This document shows, in pieces, positions 52,681-64,000 of a stretch of 64,000 nt of DNA. A program made the translations under genes and the position numbers. This DNA is from Linepithema humile (lineage: Eukaryota > Arthropoda > Insecta > Hymenoptera > Formicidae): the NCBI RefSeq assembly GCF_040581485.1, contig NC_090130.1, forward strand, positions 19,657,656 to 19,721,655. Direction: 5' to 3'. Each line of letters starts with the position of its first letter. The stretch's first letter is position 1. The notes under the pieces are model-generated. The model was given only the letters and a program-made list of their open reading frames with translations. It was not told the DNA's origin and made no database searches.

Positions 52681-55600
52681 TTTTTTTTTAATTTTTTTTT
52701 TAGGTGGGAAAATCCTTTATGGATACCTGCGGCCTTGGGGGAGGTACCGCGGGTCATGTGGGAATCTCCCGGAGCGTCCGGGGCTACCCACTAAAACCCC
52801 ACTGGTGACCGTGCTCTGGCATTATCGGGAGCACCCAGGGCATCGCCGAACGGCATTCTTCCCGGGTGCCCCCAGCCCGCCACTTATGAAAGCGGCCCTG
52901 TCCCTAGTCCCTTCTAGCACTGACTCTTCCCAGGGCCTGTCTATCTCTTAGCGGCAAGGTAGAGTCACTACTACCCCGCCACGCCCCCACGGGTTGTTTG
53001 GAGGGCGGGAATGGTGCCTGGGCCCCCGCCCAAACACCAGCCCCCCGTCCGGCTTGAGGGCGGGGCCGACGAAACTCCGTCTGTCGCCCCACCCTACCTC
53101 AGGCCGGACCTACTCTCTCTTCCCCCCCCCCCCCACCGGCCGTTTTGGGTGTGGGTATATCCCACATGATTGTTCCCGTCCCCCGATCGGTGGGAAAGTA
53201 CTCCCAGCCTCCTCTAACGGAGAGGCTTTAGGGGGAAAGAAGAATTACCTCCTCCTTTCCCCCCTTTCTTTTTCTTCTTTTTCTTGTTTTCCCGGCGCTC
53301 AGCCCTTTCGGGGGAGCGATGAGACGAGATAATCTCCCCCAGGCCGGCCAGGAAGAATCTACTCGCCTCCCTCAGCGGAGGAGGTTTTGCAGCTTTTGGG
53401 GGCGGTCCGGAAGCCGGTTTGCCATTCGGACCTCCGAGGTGAGTTTCCAATGTGGGTACTCCCGAGCCGCCTCCGCCGCCACTTCCCTTATCATTCCAGT
53501 CCCGGCCACGTGGTCGGAACCCTCATATGTCACAATCATCTTTTTGGCCACCCTTTCTTCCCGGGGTGCCTCTGACCTCGTACAAGATTTGGGTGCGGTC
53601 GTACCTCCGATCTGTCCACCCTCTTTTCATCCGCGTGGTCACCTCCTCTACCATCAGCGAAAACTGGGACTCTCTCAGTCCCCACCGCGGCATCTCGCTG
53701 TTCCATCTGAGGATGACTCTGGAAGTGGTGAAATTACCCCCTCCAGACCCATTCCCCAGCGGAGTCCCTCCCGCTCGAGGTCCCGACTGTGTTTCCGTCG
53801 TCCTTTCGGCTTGGCGGCGGGGAGGGAGAGCCTCCCGTCGTACTGGTGACATGAGCCCGCCCTCCATGCCACCGCTTCCTTCTCCCATTCATCCTCTATT
53901 TTGCGAAGTTCTCGCTCCGTGACGACTCCCGGTTGAGTTGCGGCGGATGGGGAGCCCTTTCGTCCCTCCTTTCTCTTCCCCTTCTCTTCCCTTTCCTTTC
54001 CGCGCGCGCGTGGGGGTGTTATGGCTGCCCCTTCCTTGCCCGCGTGGTGGCGACTGGTGGTGGTCGTCTCCGCCCTTGTGTCGGAGAGGGCGATACCGGT
54101 GGCAGCGTCGGCATCCGCCTCTCTTGCCGTCCCACCGATGGAGGTGAGGAGGCGACAACTATTTGCCCCTTCATCCTTCCTTAAAGACCTTGCCTTTCCC
54201 CCCCCCCCCGCCTCCTTGGCCCTAGATGCCTATGAAGGACGTCCTTTTCCTCCGTCTCTGCCTTGGGGGGATTTCTCGTTTTTTTGACGGGTATAGCTTC
54301 CATCTCCCTTCCGCGCAATTCCACCATGGTTTGAGGAAGCACCGTGCTCCTCACCCTCGGTCGGAGGAGGGCAGAGGTTCTATTGATCCCTCCACTCTCC
54401 CCCCTTTTTGCGTCTCTCTCCTTCCTTCGTGGGTGGGTGAGCGGAACAACCGCCTCCACCCCTCCTCGCCGTGGCGACCATTGATCGCCCCTTCCTTTTT
54501 TGCTGAGGGGGGAGTGCCGGCCGGCCTACCGGCCTCCCCTCCTTTTTTCACCACGGTGGGGGCGAAAGGAAGGCGTTGACTTGCCTCCTCCCCCAACCTC
54601 TCCATCCTTCTCAGGGGAGGGCGCAGACGCTACCTCCATCTCTATGGATAGAGGACTCGAAGGGCAGCCCCCTCCTCCATTTTCATCGTCCGTTGGTCAG
54701 GGTAGAGAAGGGACACATCCCCATTCCCCCTTTTTTCGGGGATCCTCGTCTTCTCTCCTCCACCTCCATTTCTAGAGGGAGCGGGGAATCAGTCCCCTTT
54801 TCCTCCATTTTTATAGGGGAGGGGTCTGAGGGAGGACTGGCCCCCCTTTCCTCTTCTCTTCCTCCTTATTCGCTTCCCTCGTGGAGGGACGACAGGGCAG
54901 GAACGGCCCCCAATCCGCGTCCCTGCCTTCCTCCTCGCAAGCGGGACAGCGCGCTCTCCTCTGCGCGCATGCCCTCGTTAGGTGATCGGCGTTCCCGCAG
55001 TGGAGGCAGTTTTTACTGCGGTCCACCGCCAAAGGGCACCTCCACCTCTCATGCCCCCTCAGGAGGCATTTGTAACATCTGGAGGGGGGGGTCCTCTTTC
55101 TAACGGGCATTTGACCGCCCGCTCTGTAGGTCTGCGTCCAGGCGTCACATCTGCTTGGCGCAGGCCCATCCACCAATTTGGAGGGGGGAGGGGGGATTTA
55201 CTGTCCATTCCTCCGGAGCTTTTGCCCTCTCTTACGTAGCGCGCTTGCGCGCGGCCTTCTCTAATCTCCAGGAGGACAAAAATTTTTTTAATTCTGAGCC
55301 TCCGCCTACAGACCGCCATCCGCGGTAATCATTTCGTTCAGGGCGCCCGTGTGGCACGCCCTGGATGGCCCGTCGTGAGATGACGACAAGGGGGGCACCG
55401 GGACCAAATATCCCCCTCGCCGGCTCTTGGGGTTCCGAAGCCCCTGAGGCGGTAAGTTTATTCTCTTTGTCGTCATCTTATATATCTATTTCGTTGTTAT
55501 TTTTAACGCAGTTGTTTTCTGCGGATTTGGAATCGGGGTTTTCCTTCCCCTAGAGCAGTTGCCGACCAAGACCGACGAGTCTGTTCTACCTGGGTTATTT

Positions 55601-56779
55601 TTACGAGGTTTCCCTTCTTCTCGCCCGCAGCCCTATTGGGCTAAAGAGCCTGGCCGCTCCTCTCCTCTTAACTTGGGGCTTAGCCTCACCCAGGAACGCA
55701 AGCTCCCGCCGCGCCAATCCGCGTGAACCCCACACGGGCCCCCAACCAGCGACTGACCCATTCGGGGAACGTTCCAATCGACCAGGAAGAACCCGACCCC
55801 ATCGGCCGCCTGCCGAAGGCCCGACATACGGCAGCCCCCAACCACCGGCACGCACCGGAAATGTGTCCCCAGCGGGGAACGCGCATTTTCCCCGGTAAGA
55901 CGCATCCCGCCGCGGCCGCCGTTGAACGCCACCCATGCCAACCCGCCACCCCATCAAGAAAACGGTCGAGTCACAGGGCCCGCCACGGGCGGCCATATTG
56001 ATAAGGGTGAGTATAAGGATAAGTGTAGCGTGAGTGTGTGAGTGTATGTGTGCGAAGGAGTGTGTGCGTGTAAGTTACAGTAACCTTACCGTAATGCGTG
56101 TGTATGATGTGCGTGAATAACAGATGAATGGATATGCATGAGTGTACGAGTGTGTTTTTGGGCGGACGGGACCCCCCCCCCCCCTCCGTATCTCTCAATG
56201 CACGGGGATTCCCCGCCAGTATGCATGGCCCCGACTTCCGAGCATCTTCAACAGGTAAAGGCGCCCAGGAAGTGCGGGGCCAGAAGTCCGTATGTATGTG
56301 TATGAATGATGTCGGTGTATGACATGAAGTTCGCGGGGCCGGCTGACCCCTGGCCGAACACGACAAAGAGCCCACAATCCCCTTCCTTTTTTGGGAAGAG
56401 GGATAATTCCCCCCCTTCTCCTCTATTTCTTTATTTCCAGAGGTACCCCGCCCCGCTCCCCCTCGTGCAATGGGGGGCCAGCCGTTATGCCGGAACACCG
56501 GCGTGCTAACGAGACTGGCCAGGTCCCGGATTTTTTATCTAGGTTTACTCCTCTATCTTGGTGGTGTGTTTACCACACCTAACGGGTCCAGGCACCCGGG
56601 GGTTTGTAGTCGGAGTCCCCATCTCCTACCGGCGATTGGGACGGATCCCTAAGGAATCGCCGGGCTCCTCTTGTTCCCTCCATCGAGGGAACTGTGCACT
56701 CTTGGCACCGTAGAAAAATCCCAGCGACCATCTCACGGTGAGCCTTTTTACCACGACAAAGTGGCACACGACGAGGAGA
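52681..56779 (-). mobile_element. Non-LTR element, gag only (half-LINE copy 1)
   Basis: On the minus strand the element starts near CTCGTCGTGTGCCACTTTGT and ends in a poly(A)-like tract (poly-T at 52681-52703). The 12-bp target duplication (52669-52680 and 56780-56791) has one mismatch. GC-rich, unlike the flanks. It contains a long 5' region with GTGTGA-type repeats (55980-56330), a gag with CCHC knuckles (54811-55176 and upstream), and a 2.1-kb 3' part with no reverse transcriptase motif in any frame. Its 5' end matches that of the copy at 57897-60684. Confidence 0.75.
54811..55176 (-). CDS. Half-LINE ORF1 fragment with CCHC zinc knuckles
   Basis: A 121-codon open stretch encoding CYKCLLRGHERWRC and CLHCGNADHLTRAC (two CX2CX4HX4C knuckles) and a third CPAC-type start. 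This spacing is typical of the ORF1/gag proteins of R1/Jockey-type insect LINEs, which bind the element RNA. Frames on either side are broken by shifts, so the protein is not intact here. Confidence 0.65.
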   Translation of the reverse strand: MVDGPAPSRCDAWTQTYRAGGQMPVRKRTPPSRCYKCLLRGHERWRCPLAVDRSKNCLHCGNADHLTRACAQRRARCPACEEEGRDADWGPFLPCRPSTREANKEEEKRKGGPVLPQTPPL

Positions 56780-57896
56780 ATAAACGATGCGTCATGCAGC
56801 GCGACGCATATAATGTGATACTGACTCATTTTTGAAAGATGCGATTTCGGATTATAATAAAATCATATATAATTGAATTCAGCGTAAAAAATGCTACAAC
56901 TTTTGTCATTACAAAAATTTTAAAATTCGAAAAAATAATAAAAAGATAAATTTAAAAAATTACATTTTTTGAAAATCCAACTAAACAGTTATAAAACCCA
57001 TTACAAGCCATACAACTTCTATTTGAAACATTTTTTGATATTTGTTACGGTTTTGGCGATATTCACACACAAAGAAAAAACCCATTTTTTTCAGAAGGGT
57101 GTTTCATCCCTTAAATTTGAGTTAGGGCCGCTATAAAAAAATATGTGTCTTTTCAAATTGTATGTTTTACAACATATTTCAAGGAGAATCAAATCGGAGG
57201 AGGGGACACTTGTGAACGTTCCGTTATTAGATATAGATGATGCTTCATGGAATAGCATTGCATCTTTTTCTATCGTTTACAAAGAGAAAAGCCAATACAG
57301 TAATAAGCGTCGCTATACTGTATTAAAACAAGGTTGGACAGATGTTATACAAAAAGCATGTTGGGAAAAAACTAAATTACCTTGCGCATATTTTTTTAAG
57401 AGAGCAAAGATTTTCGATCATAAAAAAAGCGTATACCTAAAAATAGTTGGCAAATACAATGCATGTGGCGCAATTTTTGAAGGACATTGTTTAAAAAAGC
57501 CCATTCTTGGTCACGGTATTAAAATTTCTATGAAAACGACAGATACTCGAGGGGTTCCCAACGTTAGCAAACGTATGCTTAAAGGATTAGAAAGACAGGT
57601 AATTCAGCAAAAATTGCTTTCTACAAAGGCTGCTAATTGGCGTTGTAAAACAACAAAAATTATGACATATGCAGTGTTCTTAGGAAAGCCCGTCAAAAAG
57701 CTAAAGATAAAGATTTAGGATTATACAAGGTACCTGATCCTCTTATGTCATTGCAACAAATGAAATATAACGTAGAATTTGCAAGCATAATACGAGAAAT
57801 AGCGCTAGACTATTTTATTGCATGTATTGGTCGCTGATGCAGCTCGACTTGTATAAAGATATTATAAAAACTAAAGTACCTTTATCGATTGACGCC

Positions 57897-60684
57897 TTTT
57901 TTTTTTTTTTTTTTTTAAAGTGGAGAAATCTTTTATGGATACTCGTGATCTTCGGGGGAGGACTATGGGTTATGTGGGAGTCTCCCAGGAATGAAAGTTC
58001 CTGAGCATATCCACTAAAACTCCACCGGTGACCCACTCTGGCCGTATTTGGAAGGGTCCAGGGAACCGTCAGTGGCATTATTTCCTGAACCCTCTCGGCC
58101 CGTCGCTGTCAGCGACCCCTCTCGCCCGGGCTGTGCCCAGGTTGCCCTGTTTGGGTTTTACTCTGTTGTTATAGTGGGTGAGCAGGGTCACCTCGCCCTC
58201 CCGACGGTGATGGGGGCGGGATTGATGCATGGACCCCCGTCCGCGCACCAACCCCTCCTCCAGACTGAGGGCGAGGCCGGCGGAACTCTGTCTGACGCCT
58301 CACCTCTCAGTCTGGATCTTCCCTGTATCCCCCACTGGCCGTAATGAGTGTAGACATAAATTATGCCAGCCAATGGGGGAGTACTCTCAGCCTCCCCTTT
58401 TATGGGAGGGCTGTGAGGGCTTGGGAAGAGGAGGAAATTCCTCTTTCTTTCTCGCCCCACTCCTCTTACTTTTCCCTTTGTCTGGCCCTTGATGAGGGAG
58501 GGCAGGACAAGTGAATCTCGTCCATATTCTCCCCCAGGCCATCCAGGAGGAACCTGCTTGCCTCCCCCAATGGTGGGGGAGGTTTTGCCAGTTTTGAAGG
58601 CGGAGGTCGGTGGCTGTCTAGCCAACCTAACTTCCAAGGTGAGCTCCCAATGTGGGAACTCACAAGCCGCCTCCTCGGCAATCCTCCTCAACCCTTCCAC
58701 GTGGTCGGGACCGGAGTATTCTACCTTCATGTTCATGCAAGTCCTGGACCTGCTTATGAGCATGAACGTGATGTGGCGGGTGTCTAATCCACGAAGGTGA
58801 TCCCACCCTCACACCACCCGTTTCGCCACTTCCTGGCCATTAGGGGGGTGCCGCCACCAAAGGATGACTTTAGAGGGGGTCCGCCTCCCTCCACTCCACC
58901 CCCCGGTGCCAAATTGTCCTCGTGGGAGGGGACTATGTAGGAGGGGACTATGTTGGTGGCACTCGTCGACCGTGTCACCCTTGTCAATTCCTTGTGAGTG
59001 GGGGGAGAGCAAAGACCCTCCCCCTCCTTCTTTCTCTCTTTCTTAACCTTTTTTCCCTTCTTGGGGGAGGGGGGAGGAGAACCCCGCGTCTTCTTGACGG
59101 AAAGGATTTTCACCCCCCTCTTTTTCAACTCCGTCACCTGAGTTTGGGGGGGCTTGGTGCTCCCCTCCCTTGGTGATTTGGAGAAAAACGTGGGAGGATC
59201 CGTCTTTCCCCTCCCCCTTATCTCCTCCCTTCTCTTAAGGATGGGGATGGGAGAAGGGCTTTGAAAGGCCCCTCCATCTCCTCCCTTTCCTTCCTTCTCC
59301 TGAGCTTGGGGGAGCTTCGTGCTCCCCCTCCTCGGTGATTTGAAGGAAGACGTGGGAGGATCCCTTAGTCTCCCCCCTGTCTCCTCCTTCCTCTTTAGGG
59401 TAGAGATGGGAGAAGGGCTTTGAATGACCCTTCCCCCCAGCCTTTTCCTCCATTGCAGAAGGGGGTAGTGATCCCCTCCTCTCCTTCGCCGATGTTGGAC
59501 TTGGAGGTATCAACTCCTCATCCTCCACCTCCATAGCATAGGGGTCGGGAGAGAGGGTTATTGGAGGGATGGAGCAAGAAGAACTCCCTCCCTCGACTCT
59601 CCTCCCTTTCCCCGATGCGCCCTCCTCCTCCACCTCCATTGCTATAGTGGACAGAAGGGGGGAATAATCTTCCCCTCCACCCTTCCCGCTGAGAGGGGTT
59701 CTGAGGGGGAAGTTGGCCCTCCCCTTTTCCCCCTTCTCTTCCTTTTTCTCTGTCGTCCTTTCGGAAAGACAACTGGGCAAACGCGGCCACCAATTTGGTG
59801 TGCCATGTCTTTGCCCGCCTCTTTGCAAGCCGGGCAGCTCGACCTCCTCTGCGAGCATTACCCGAGCTTGGTGGTCAGCACCCCCACAGTGGAAGCAGCA
59901 TTTGTTGCGGTCCACCGCTACGGGGCACCGCCATCTCTCGTGCCCCCTTTGGAAGCATTTGTAACATCGAGGGGGGAGAGTGGGGTCACCTTTTTCCTCT
60001 TTTTCCCCTTTTCGAGTGAGCAACTGCCCCTCATTTCTCCGGGTCTGCGTGCAGGCATCACGTATGCCCGGCGCAGGCCCCTTCTCCGTTTTGGAAGACA
60101 AGAGTTCGGGGCCCTTTTCTTCAGGGCATTTGCCCCCTCTTCTATGCGCTTGCGCGCATCCTCCCTTAGACGCTTGCGCGCTTTCTTCACGGATCTCCTC
60201 CAGGAGGATGAGGAGGATCCATAAGATCCTATGGGCTTCCGTCCACAGGTCGCCATCCGCGGTAGCACTTTCGTCCAAGGCGCCCGCGTGGCACGCTCTA
60301 GATGGCCCGTTGCACAATGACGACAGGGGGGGCACCGGGACCGGATACCCCCCTCGCCGGCCTCTGGGGTTCTGAAGCCCCTGAGGCGGTAACGTTGTCC
60401 TCTCTGTCGTCATTATTTTTCATCACTGTAATTTGTTAACGGAGTTGTCTTTTTTGGGTTTTTTATCGAGGTTTTCCTTCCACTAGGACGGTTGTCGACC
60501 AGAACTGACGAGTCCGTCCTGCCCGGATTTTATCTTCGGAGTTATTCCTTCTCCTAAGGTGTGCTCTTGAACACCTGTTGCCTCACCCCAATCCATCCTG
60601 GGACCGAAATCCCGATCCGAAAAGGGAGATCATTGACCCAGGGGAGCCTTGGCACCACGACAAGGTGACACACCGTCGTCAAGG
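57897..60684 (-). mobile_element. Non-LTR element, gag only (half-LINE copy 2)
   Basis: 2788 bp with perfect 11-bp target duplication CGATTGACGCC (57886-57896 and 60685-60695). The 3' end on the minus strand is a poly(A) tract (poly-T at 57897). The 5' end (GACGACGGTGTGTCACCTTG) aligns with copy 1's 5' end, and the 3' ends also match (ATCYTTTATGGATAC-type in both), so this is a full-length unit of its family that has no RT. Confidence 0.8.
59235..60413 (-). CDS. Half-LINE ORF1 (gag-like), 392 codons
   Basis: A long minus-strand frame with a CCHC knuckle CYKCFQRGHERWRC and a second CFHCGGADH that loses its last Cys, perhaps through a frameshift. Downstream the frame is acidic and low complexity, with repeats such as AMEVEEEGASGKG / AMEVEDEELIPP and SKPFSHPHP. 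That C-terminal part could be read-through of a shifted frame rather than native protein. No endonuclease or RT follows. Confidence 0.55.
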   Translation of the reverse strand: MTTERTTLPPQGLQNPRGRRGGYPVPVPPLSSLCNGPSRACHAGALDESATADGDLWTEAHRILWILLILLEEIREESAQASKGGCAQAHRRGGKCPEEKGPELLSSKTEKGPAPGIRDACTQTRRNEGQLLTRKGEKEEKGDPTLPPRCYKCFQRGHERWRCPVAVDRNKCCFHCGGADHQARVMLAEEVELPGLQRGGQRHGTPNWWPRLPSCLSERTTEKKEEKGEKGRANFPLRTPLSGKGGGEDYSPLLSTIAMEVEEEGASGKGRRVEGGSSSCSIPPITLSPDPYAMEVEDEELIPPSPTSAKERRGSLPPSAMEEKAGGKGHSKPFSHLYPKEEGGDRGETKGSSHVFLQITEEGEHEAPPSSGEGRKGRRWRGLSKPFSHPHP

Positions 60685-62894
60685 CGATTGACGCCACTGG
60701 GTCAATAGTTCACAAATTAAAAAGACCTAATAATCAATCCAATGCAATTTTCTTGTATCAAGCTGTTGTACCAACTGCAGAAGGAATATTTCCTGTTTTC
60801 CAGATTCTTTCAGAAAAACATGATGCAAATACTATATCTTATTTTATAAAAGAATGGCTACGATCCGGTGCTTCTGCGCCGTATGATACTGTAACAGATT
60901 TTTTGTTTGCTTTACTAAACGGAATTTCTTTAGCCTTTAACGAATGTAATTTAAAAACATATGTAGACTATTGTCTACGTCATCTTTCTGGCAAAAGTGT
61001 TCAGACCACAATAAGATGCTACATTCGTGTAGATATAGCTCATCTGATAAAAATAATCATGAAGTGGAAGTGTTTTAATGATAAGCTTCCGCGCATTAGA
61101 GATTTTTATGTCTGGTGTATTGGTCTTATTACAACTTGCAAAATCAATTCAGATTTTTAAAAAATGATATCAGCTGTTTTTATAGTTTGTTTTAGTGATG
61201 AATGTGGTGACAATGGAACTGTATTGTAATAAACAAGAAACTTTCCTTTTAAACGCAATTCAAACATTTTTGATAGAATTAAATGAAGAAAGCGACGATG
61301 ATATAAATACCTCTAGAATCCAGTGAAGATCTCGACAAGGAATTTGATTACAATTGTCCACAATTAATAAAAATATACGATAATACTAAATTAATAGCTG
61401 AAAAAACGCATTTATTAATGCGACCCAATCCTTATAACGCTCCAGAATACACAAAATCTTTCATGCGATTGTGTCATTATTATGTTTTGTGGACAAACGT
61501 AATGTCTAAATGCAGTAAGGCAAATTATACTGTAGCATCTTCAGCAAAATCAGAATCATATTTTAATGAAATCAAAAATATTATACTGTGTGACGATAAT
61601 AAACCTCTTAGGCTCGATAAATTCATTATAAAACATGTTAGTTCAATTATAGCCACATGTAAAATTCAACGTGCTACTTATAATGCGACTTTAAATACAC
61701 ATGACGTTTTATCGGAAATATCTAAAGCCGCTGAAAGCTTAGATTGTTCTACTTCTCCGACAAAAGCGGTCGAATTATCAGAAAATATGAATTATATTTC
61801 AAAATTTCCAGTGACATTTACAGGAAGAAGAAAACTGGCGTGGACAAAATAAAAGAAGTATGCGGACTAATGATAAAAGTATTTCTTCTAAAAGAGGAAA
61901 ATATTTACGGGCTTGTCCAAACGTTACTTTAATCCACAATCGTCCTTTACGCAAACGGAAAGATATCATAATACAAAATGGCAATTTACTTGCTTCTGTA
62001 AAGATAGAAAAGACAAAAGTTAAAGTTATGAATACCTGCTCATTCTATTCACTCATTGAACTAATGACCAATGGGTATTCGGATTATAGAACATCAAAGA
62101 CAGGAGGGAATAGAATTTTCCGATTTTGAATTTTTTCATTAATAGTTACTGATTATGCAACGAACAATATTACAAGCAAATGGTACATTAAAAGAGCACT
62201 TTATTTATTTAAGGCCCCTGACAAACTTCTCGCAAGCATACTTGATTATTATTTTGTTCCTATAACATATCAAGTTTAATCTCAAAGTTATTACATGATG
62301 TACCAAGTAGAACAAACGAGCTTACCTGTAAGAAATGTAAAACTAACCCTAAGATTATTAAATCAGTTCTGCAAATTGATTTAAAGCCGATATTGACCGA
62401 AGGATTGAAAATTGGTTTAGAGAAAAGTGTTAATAAATATTTTTTAATCACAAAGAAGAAAGTTCATTGTAACTCTTGCAAAGGTTATGGGTATGAATAT
62501 AATGAAACAGGCTCACATCTGTTAATTGATACAGAATATCCTTTTATCAGTATGCTTCAAATAGATCCCGCATTTTTATCTGAAATATCTTTATCTGAAA
62601 TACCGCATTTTATTATGATAAGAAATATTAAATGTTTTAATCGGAGTTATACATTTTATTCCACCTGAAATAAAAAATGGTATTGGCCATTAAGTTGCTT
62701 TTTGTAAGACAGTAATTGGATCATGGAAACAGTGTAATGATGTAAAATTTAAAGCAGATCTAATTCCCAATGGATCTCTATCAAGTACGCTTGTTCGACC
62801 AGCAATTATAAGGTATGTTAAAATATAAGTCGAATTAAAACAAAAGAGAGAGAGATATTTACACAATTTCAGAAATCTATAAATAAAAATAATA

Positions 62895-63062
62895 ATGCGC
62901 CTGTGCGCACGTGTGCACACACATACACACACACGCGCGCGCGCGCGCAACAGAGAGGGTTTGGAGTCATTAAATATCGCGGGAGTGACAAACCGTGAGG
63001 TCCTGATCTCTGCCTGTGTCACAAACACGCGCGCGCGCACGCATGCGCGCACACACACACCA
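62895..63062. repeat. CA/CG dinucleotide microsatellites
   Basis: Two tracts, ACACACACGCGCGCGCGCGC (about 62925-62948) and CGCGCGCGCACGCATGCGCG (about 63029-63050), each flanked by CACACACA runs. Frames across them are artefacts. Confidence 0.85.
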
Positions 63063-63139
63063 AAGAGGTGTAAATCCGACCGCGCAATATCCACGTTGTA
63101 CATCTTGGGTAAAGCTAATCTTGTCACAACCAAAACAAG

Positions 63140-63340
63140 TTATATTTTATTGCTTTTATTGCTTTATCTGTCCAAAAAATTGTCGTACATATTTAGAACC
63201 TTTCCAAAAAAACCTGTCGTATATATCTAACCAAAACAAAAATTATATTTTATTGCTTTATCTATCAAAAAAATTGTCGTACATATTTAGAATCTTTCCA
63301 AAAAACCTGTCGTATATATCTAATAAATTAAAAATTTCAA
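63140..63340. repeat. Tandem duplication, about 95-bp period
   Basis: Two copies of a segment containing TTATTGCTTTATCT, AAATTGTCGTACATATTTAG and CCTGTCGTATATATCTAA. Confidence 0.85.
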
Positions 63341-64000
63341 AAAAAGCTATCCTATATACTTCTTACAAAAAAATGTGGTATCAGGAAATGGCACCAAGTG
63401 GGACTAAAGAAATATGAAAAAACTTGCACACTATTTCTATAAAACTCTTCTATAAAACTCTTGTACATAAAGCTCTTGCATATATAATTAATTATATTAT
63501 ATACTATATTTTATCATATTTTACATGTACTATACTATATATACTATATATATTATTAGATATACTATATATATTATAAAAAAATTTTTTAAATATTTAA
63601 AAAATAAAAATATTTATTAAAAAACGCAAAAAAACTTGGCGCTGCTACACCTCAAAGTAATGAAATTAACATGTAGTTTACTGTAGCAGCGCCAAGTTTT
63701 TTTGCGTTTTTTAATAAATATTTTTATTTTTTAAATATTTTTAAAATTTTTTTATAATATATATAGTATATATAGTATAGTACATGTAAAATATGATAAA
63801 ATATAGTATATAATATAATTAATTATATATACGAGAGCTTTATGTACAAGAGTTTTATAGAAGAGTTTTATAGAAATAGTGTGCAAGTTTTTTCATATTT
63901 CTTTAGTCCCACTTGGTGCCATTTCCTGATACCACATTTTTTTGTAAGAAGTATATAGGATAGCTTTTTTTAAAAATTTTAATATATTAGATATATACGA
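63335..64000. repeat. Large palindrome at the window edge
   Basis: Arms of over 300 bp are inverted around about 63668. The central part pairs CTTGGCGCTGCTACA (63638-63652) with TGTAGCAGCGCCAAG, separated by about 33 bases. The right arm reaches the window end, so the outer boundary is not seen. No ORF. Confidence 0.88.

Larger units (their letters stand above)
51613..57126. mobile_element. Fold-back element interrupted by a half-LINE
   Basis: Left end CCCTAATTCAAATTTGAGGG and right end are inverted, and the arms (about 51613-52210 and 52230-52680 plus 56780-57126) pair over most of their length, centred at about 52215. The LINE at 52681-56779 sits inside the right arm, duplicating ATAAACRATGCG. 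The element itself is about 1.4 kb without the insertion and is non-coding. Confidence 0.78.
57143..62830 (+). pseudogene. NOF/MULE-like transposase gene, decayed and interrupted
   Basis: Plus-strand pieces of one protein family recur in order: 57143-57718 (KEKSQYSNKRRYTVLKQGWT region with Cys residues), then after a shift near 57670 LMSLQQMKYNVEF, after another shift near 57830 YWSLMQLDLYKD and the first catalytic Asp in SIDATGS. Also 60753-61160 (YIRVDIAHLIKII), 61418-61852 (VASSAKSESYFNEIK, RLDKFIIKHVSS), 61860-62129 (KRGKYLRACPNV and an NTCSFYSL motif), and 62300-62830 (C-terminal Cys pairs). I compare it with the NOF-type transposase-like proteins of insects. A half-LINE (57897-60684) sits between the D-A and T-G-S codons. 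Several shifts and stops make it inactive. Confidence 0.65.

Noticed and set aside
53319..54579. Several 100-175-codon ORFs in GC-rich sequence
   Set aside because: High GC leaves many frames open on both strands of the half-LINE; none shows RT, endonuclease or other domain motifs.
55601..56498. Overlapping minus ORFs in the 5' region of half-LINE copy 1
   Set aside because: Low-complexity GC-rich and GTGT-rich 5' untranslated sequence; no domain seen and not shared with copy 2.
62690..63417. ORFs rich in RARTHARTHT and CVCVCVR
   Set aside because: CA/CG microsatellite artefacts.

Overview
The window looks like an AT-rich arthropod genome segment, most likely an insect. A hymenopteran such as an ant would fit the mix of transposons and short introns, but I cannot prove it. 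I see no ordinary host gene with confidence. The window is built almost entirely from an endogenous large-DNA-virus-like element and several generations of nested transposable elements.

Region 1 (1 to about 9.8 kb) is part of an adintovirus/Maverick-Polinton-like element, cut by the left edge. On the minus strand are a DUF8207-like protein (partial) and a packaging ATPase. On the plus strand are a phospholipase A2/pX-like capsid protein, an adenain-type protease, a penton-like minor capsid protein, a major capsid protein and a conserved viral hypothetical. All of these frames are open and tightly packed. A tail (5.4-9.4 kb) carries unfamiliar small genes with TATATAAGG-type promoters. One is a five-exon minus-strand gene whose 66-nt exon is tandemly duplicated.

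Region 2 (9.9-23.4 kb) holds a MULE-type transposase fused to YqaJ-nuclease and Ulp1-protease domains (one frameshift), several fold-back/MITE elements and large palindromes. It also holds a tandem pair of LTR-plus-leader units, a 15-bp minisatellite, and possible low-complexity exons (Gly-rich, VPVQ-rich).

Region 3 (23.4-40.4 kb) is a three-level nest that can be read base by base. P1 is a decayed P-element with TIRs resembling the Drosophila P TIR and 8-bp TSD AGCGGGAA. It was hit in its right terminal region by P2, a P-element with an intact three-exon THAP transposase and TSD CAAGAATG. P2 was hit at the inner edge of its own TIR by an 8.4-kb Gypsy/errantivirus-like element with apparently identical 348-bp LTRs, intact gag, pol and env, and 4-bp TSD GCAC.

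Region 4 (40.4-51.6 kb) has a fold-back element with a tRNA-like box B and a hAT pseudogene split by a 1.38-kb solo LTR whose predicted leader contains an array of covarying hairpins. It also has a third P-element, P3 (45944-50105: perfect 23-bp TIRs, 8-bp TSD, intact four-exon transposase), sitting next to a TATA box.

Region 5 (51.6-64 kb) has a long fold-back element and a degenerate NOF-like transposase gene, each interrupted by a minus-strand non-LTR element. These two related elements carry CCHC gag domains and common 5' and 3' ends but no recognisable reverse transcriptase (half-LINEs). The window ends in a large palindrome.
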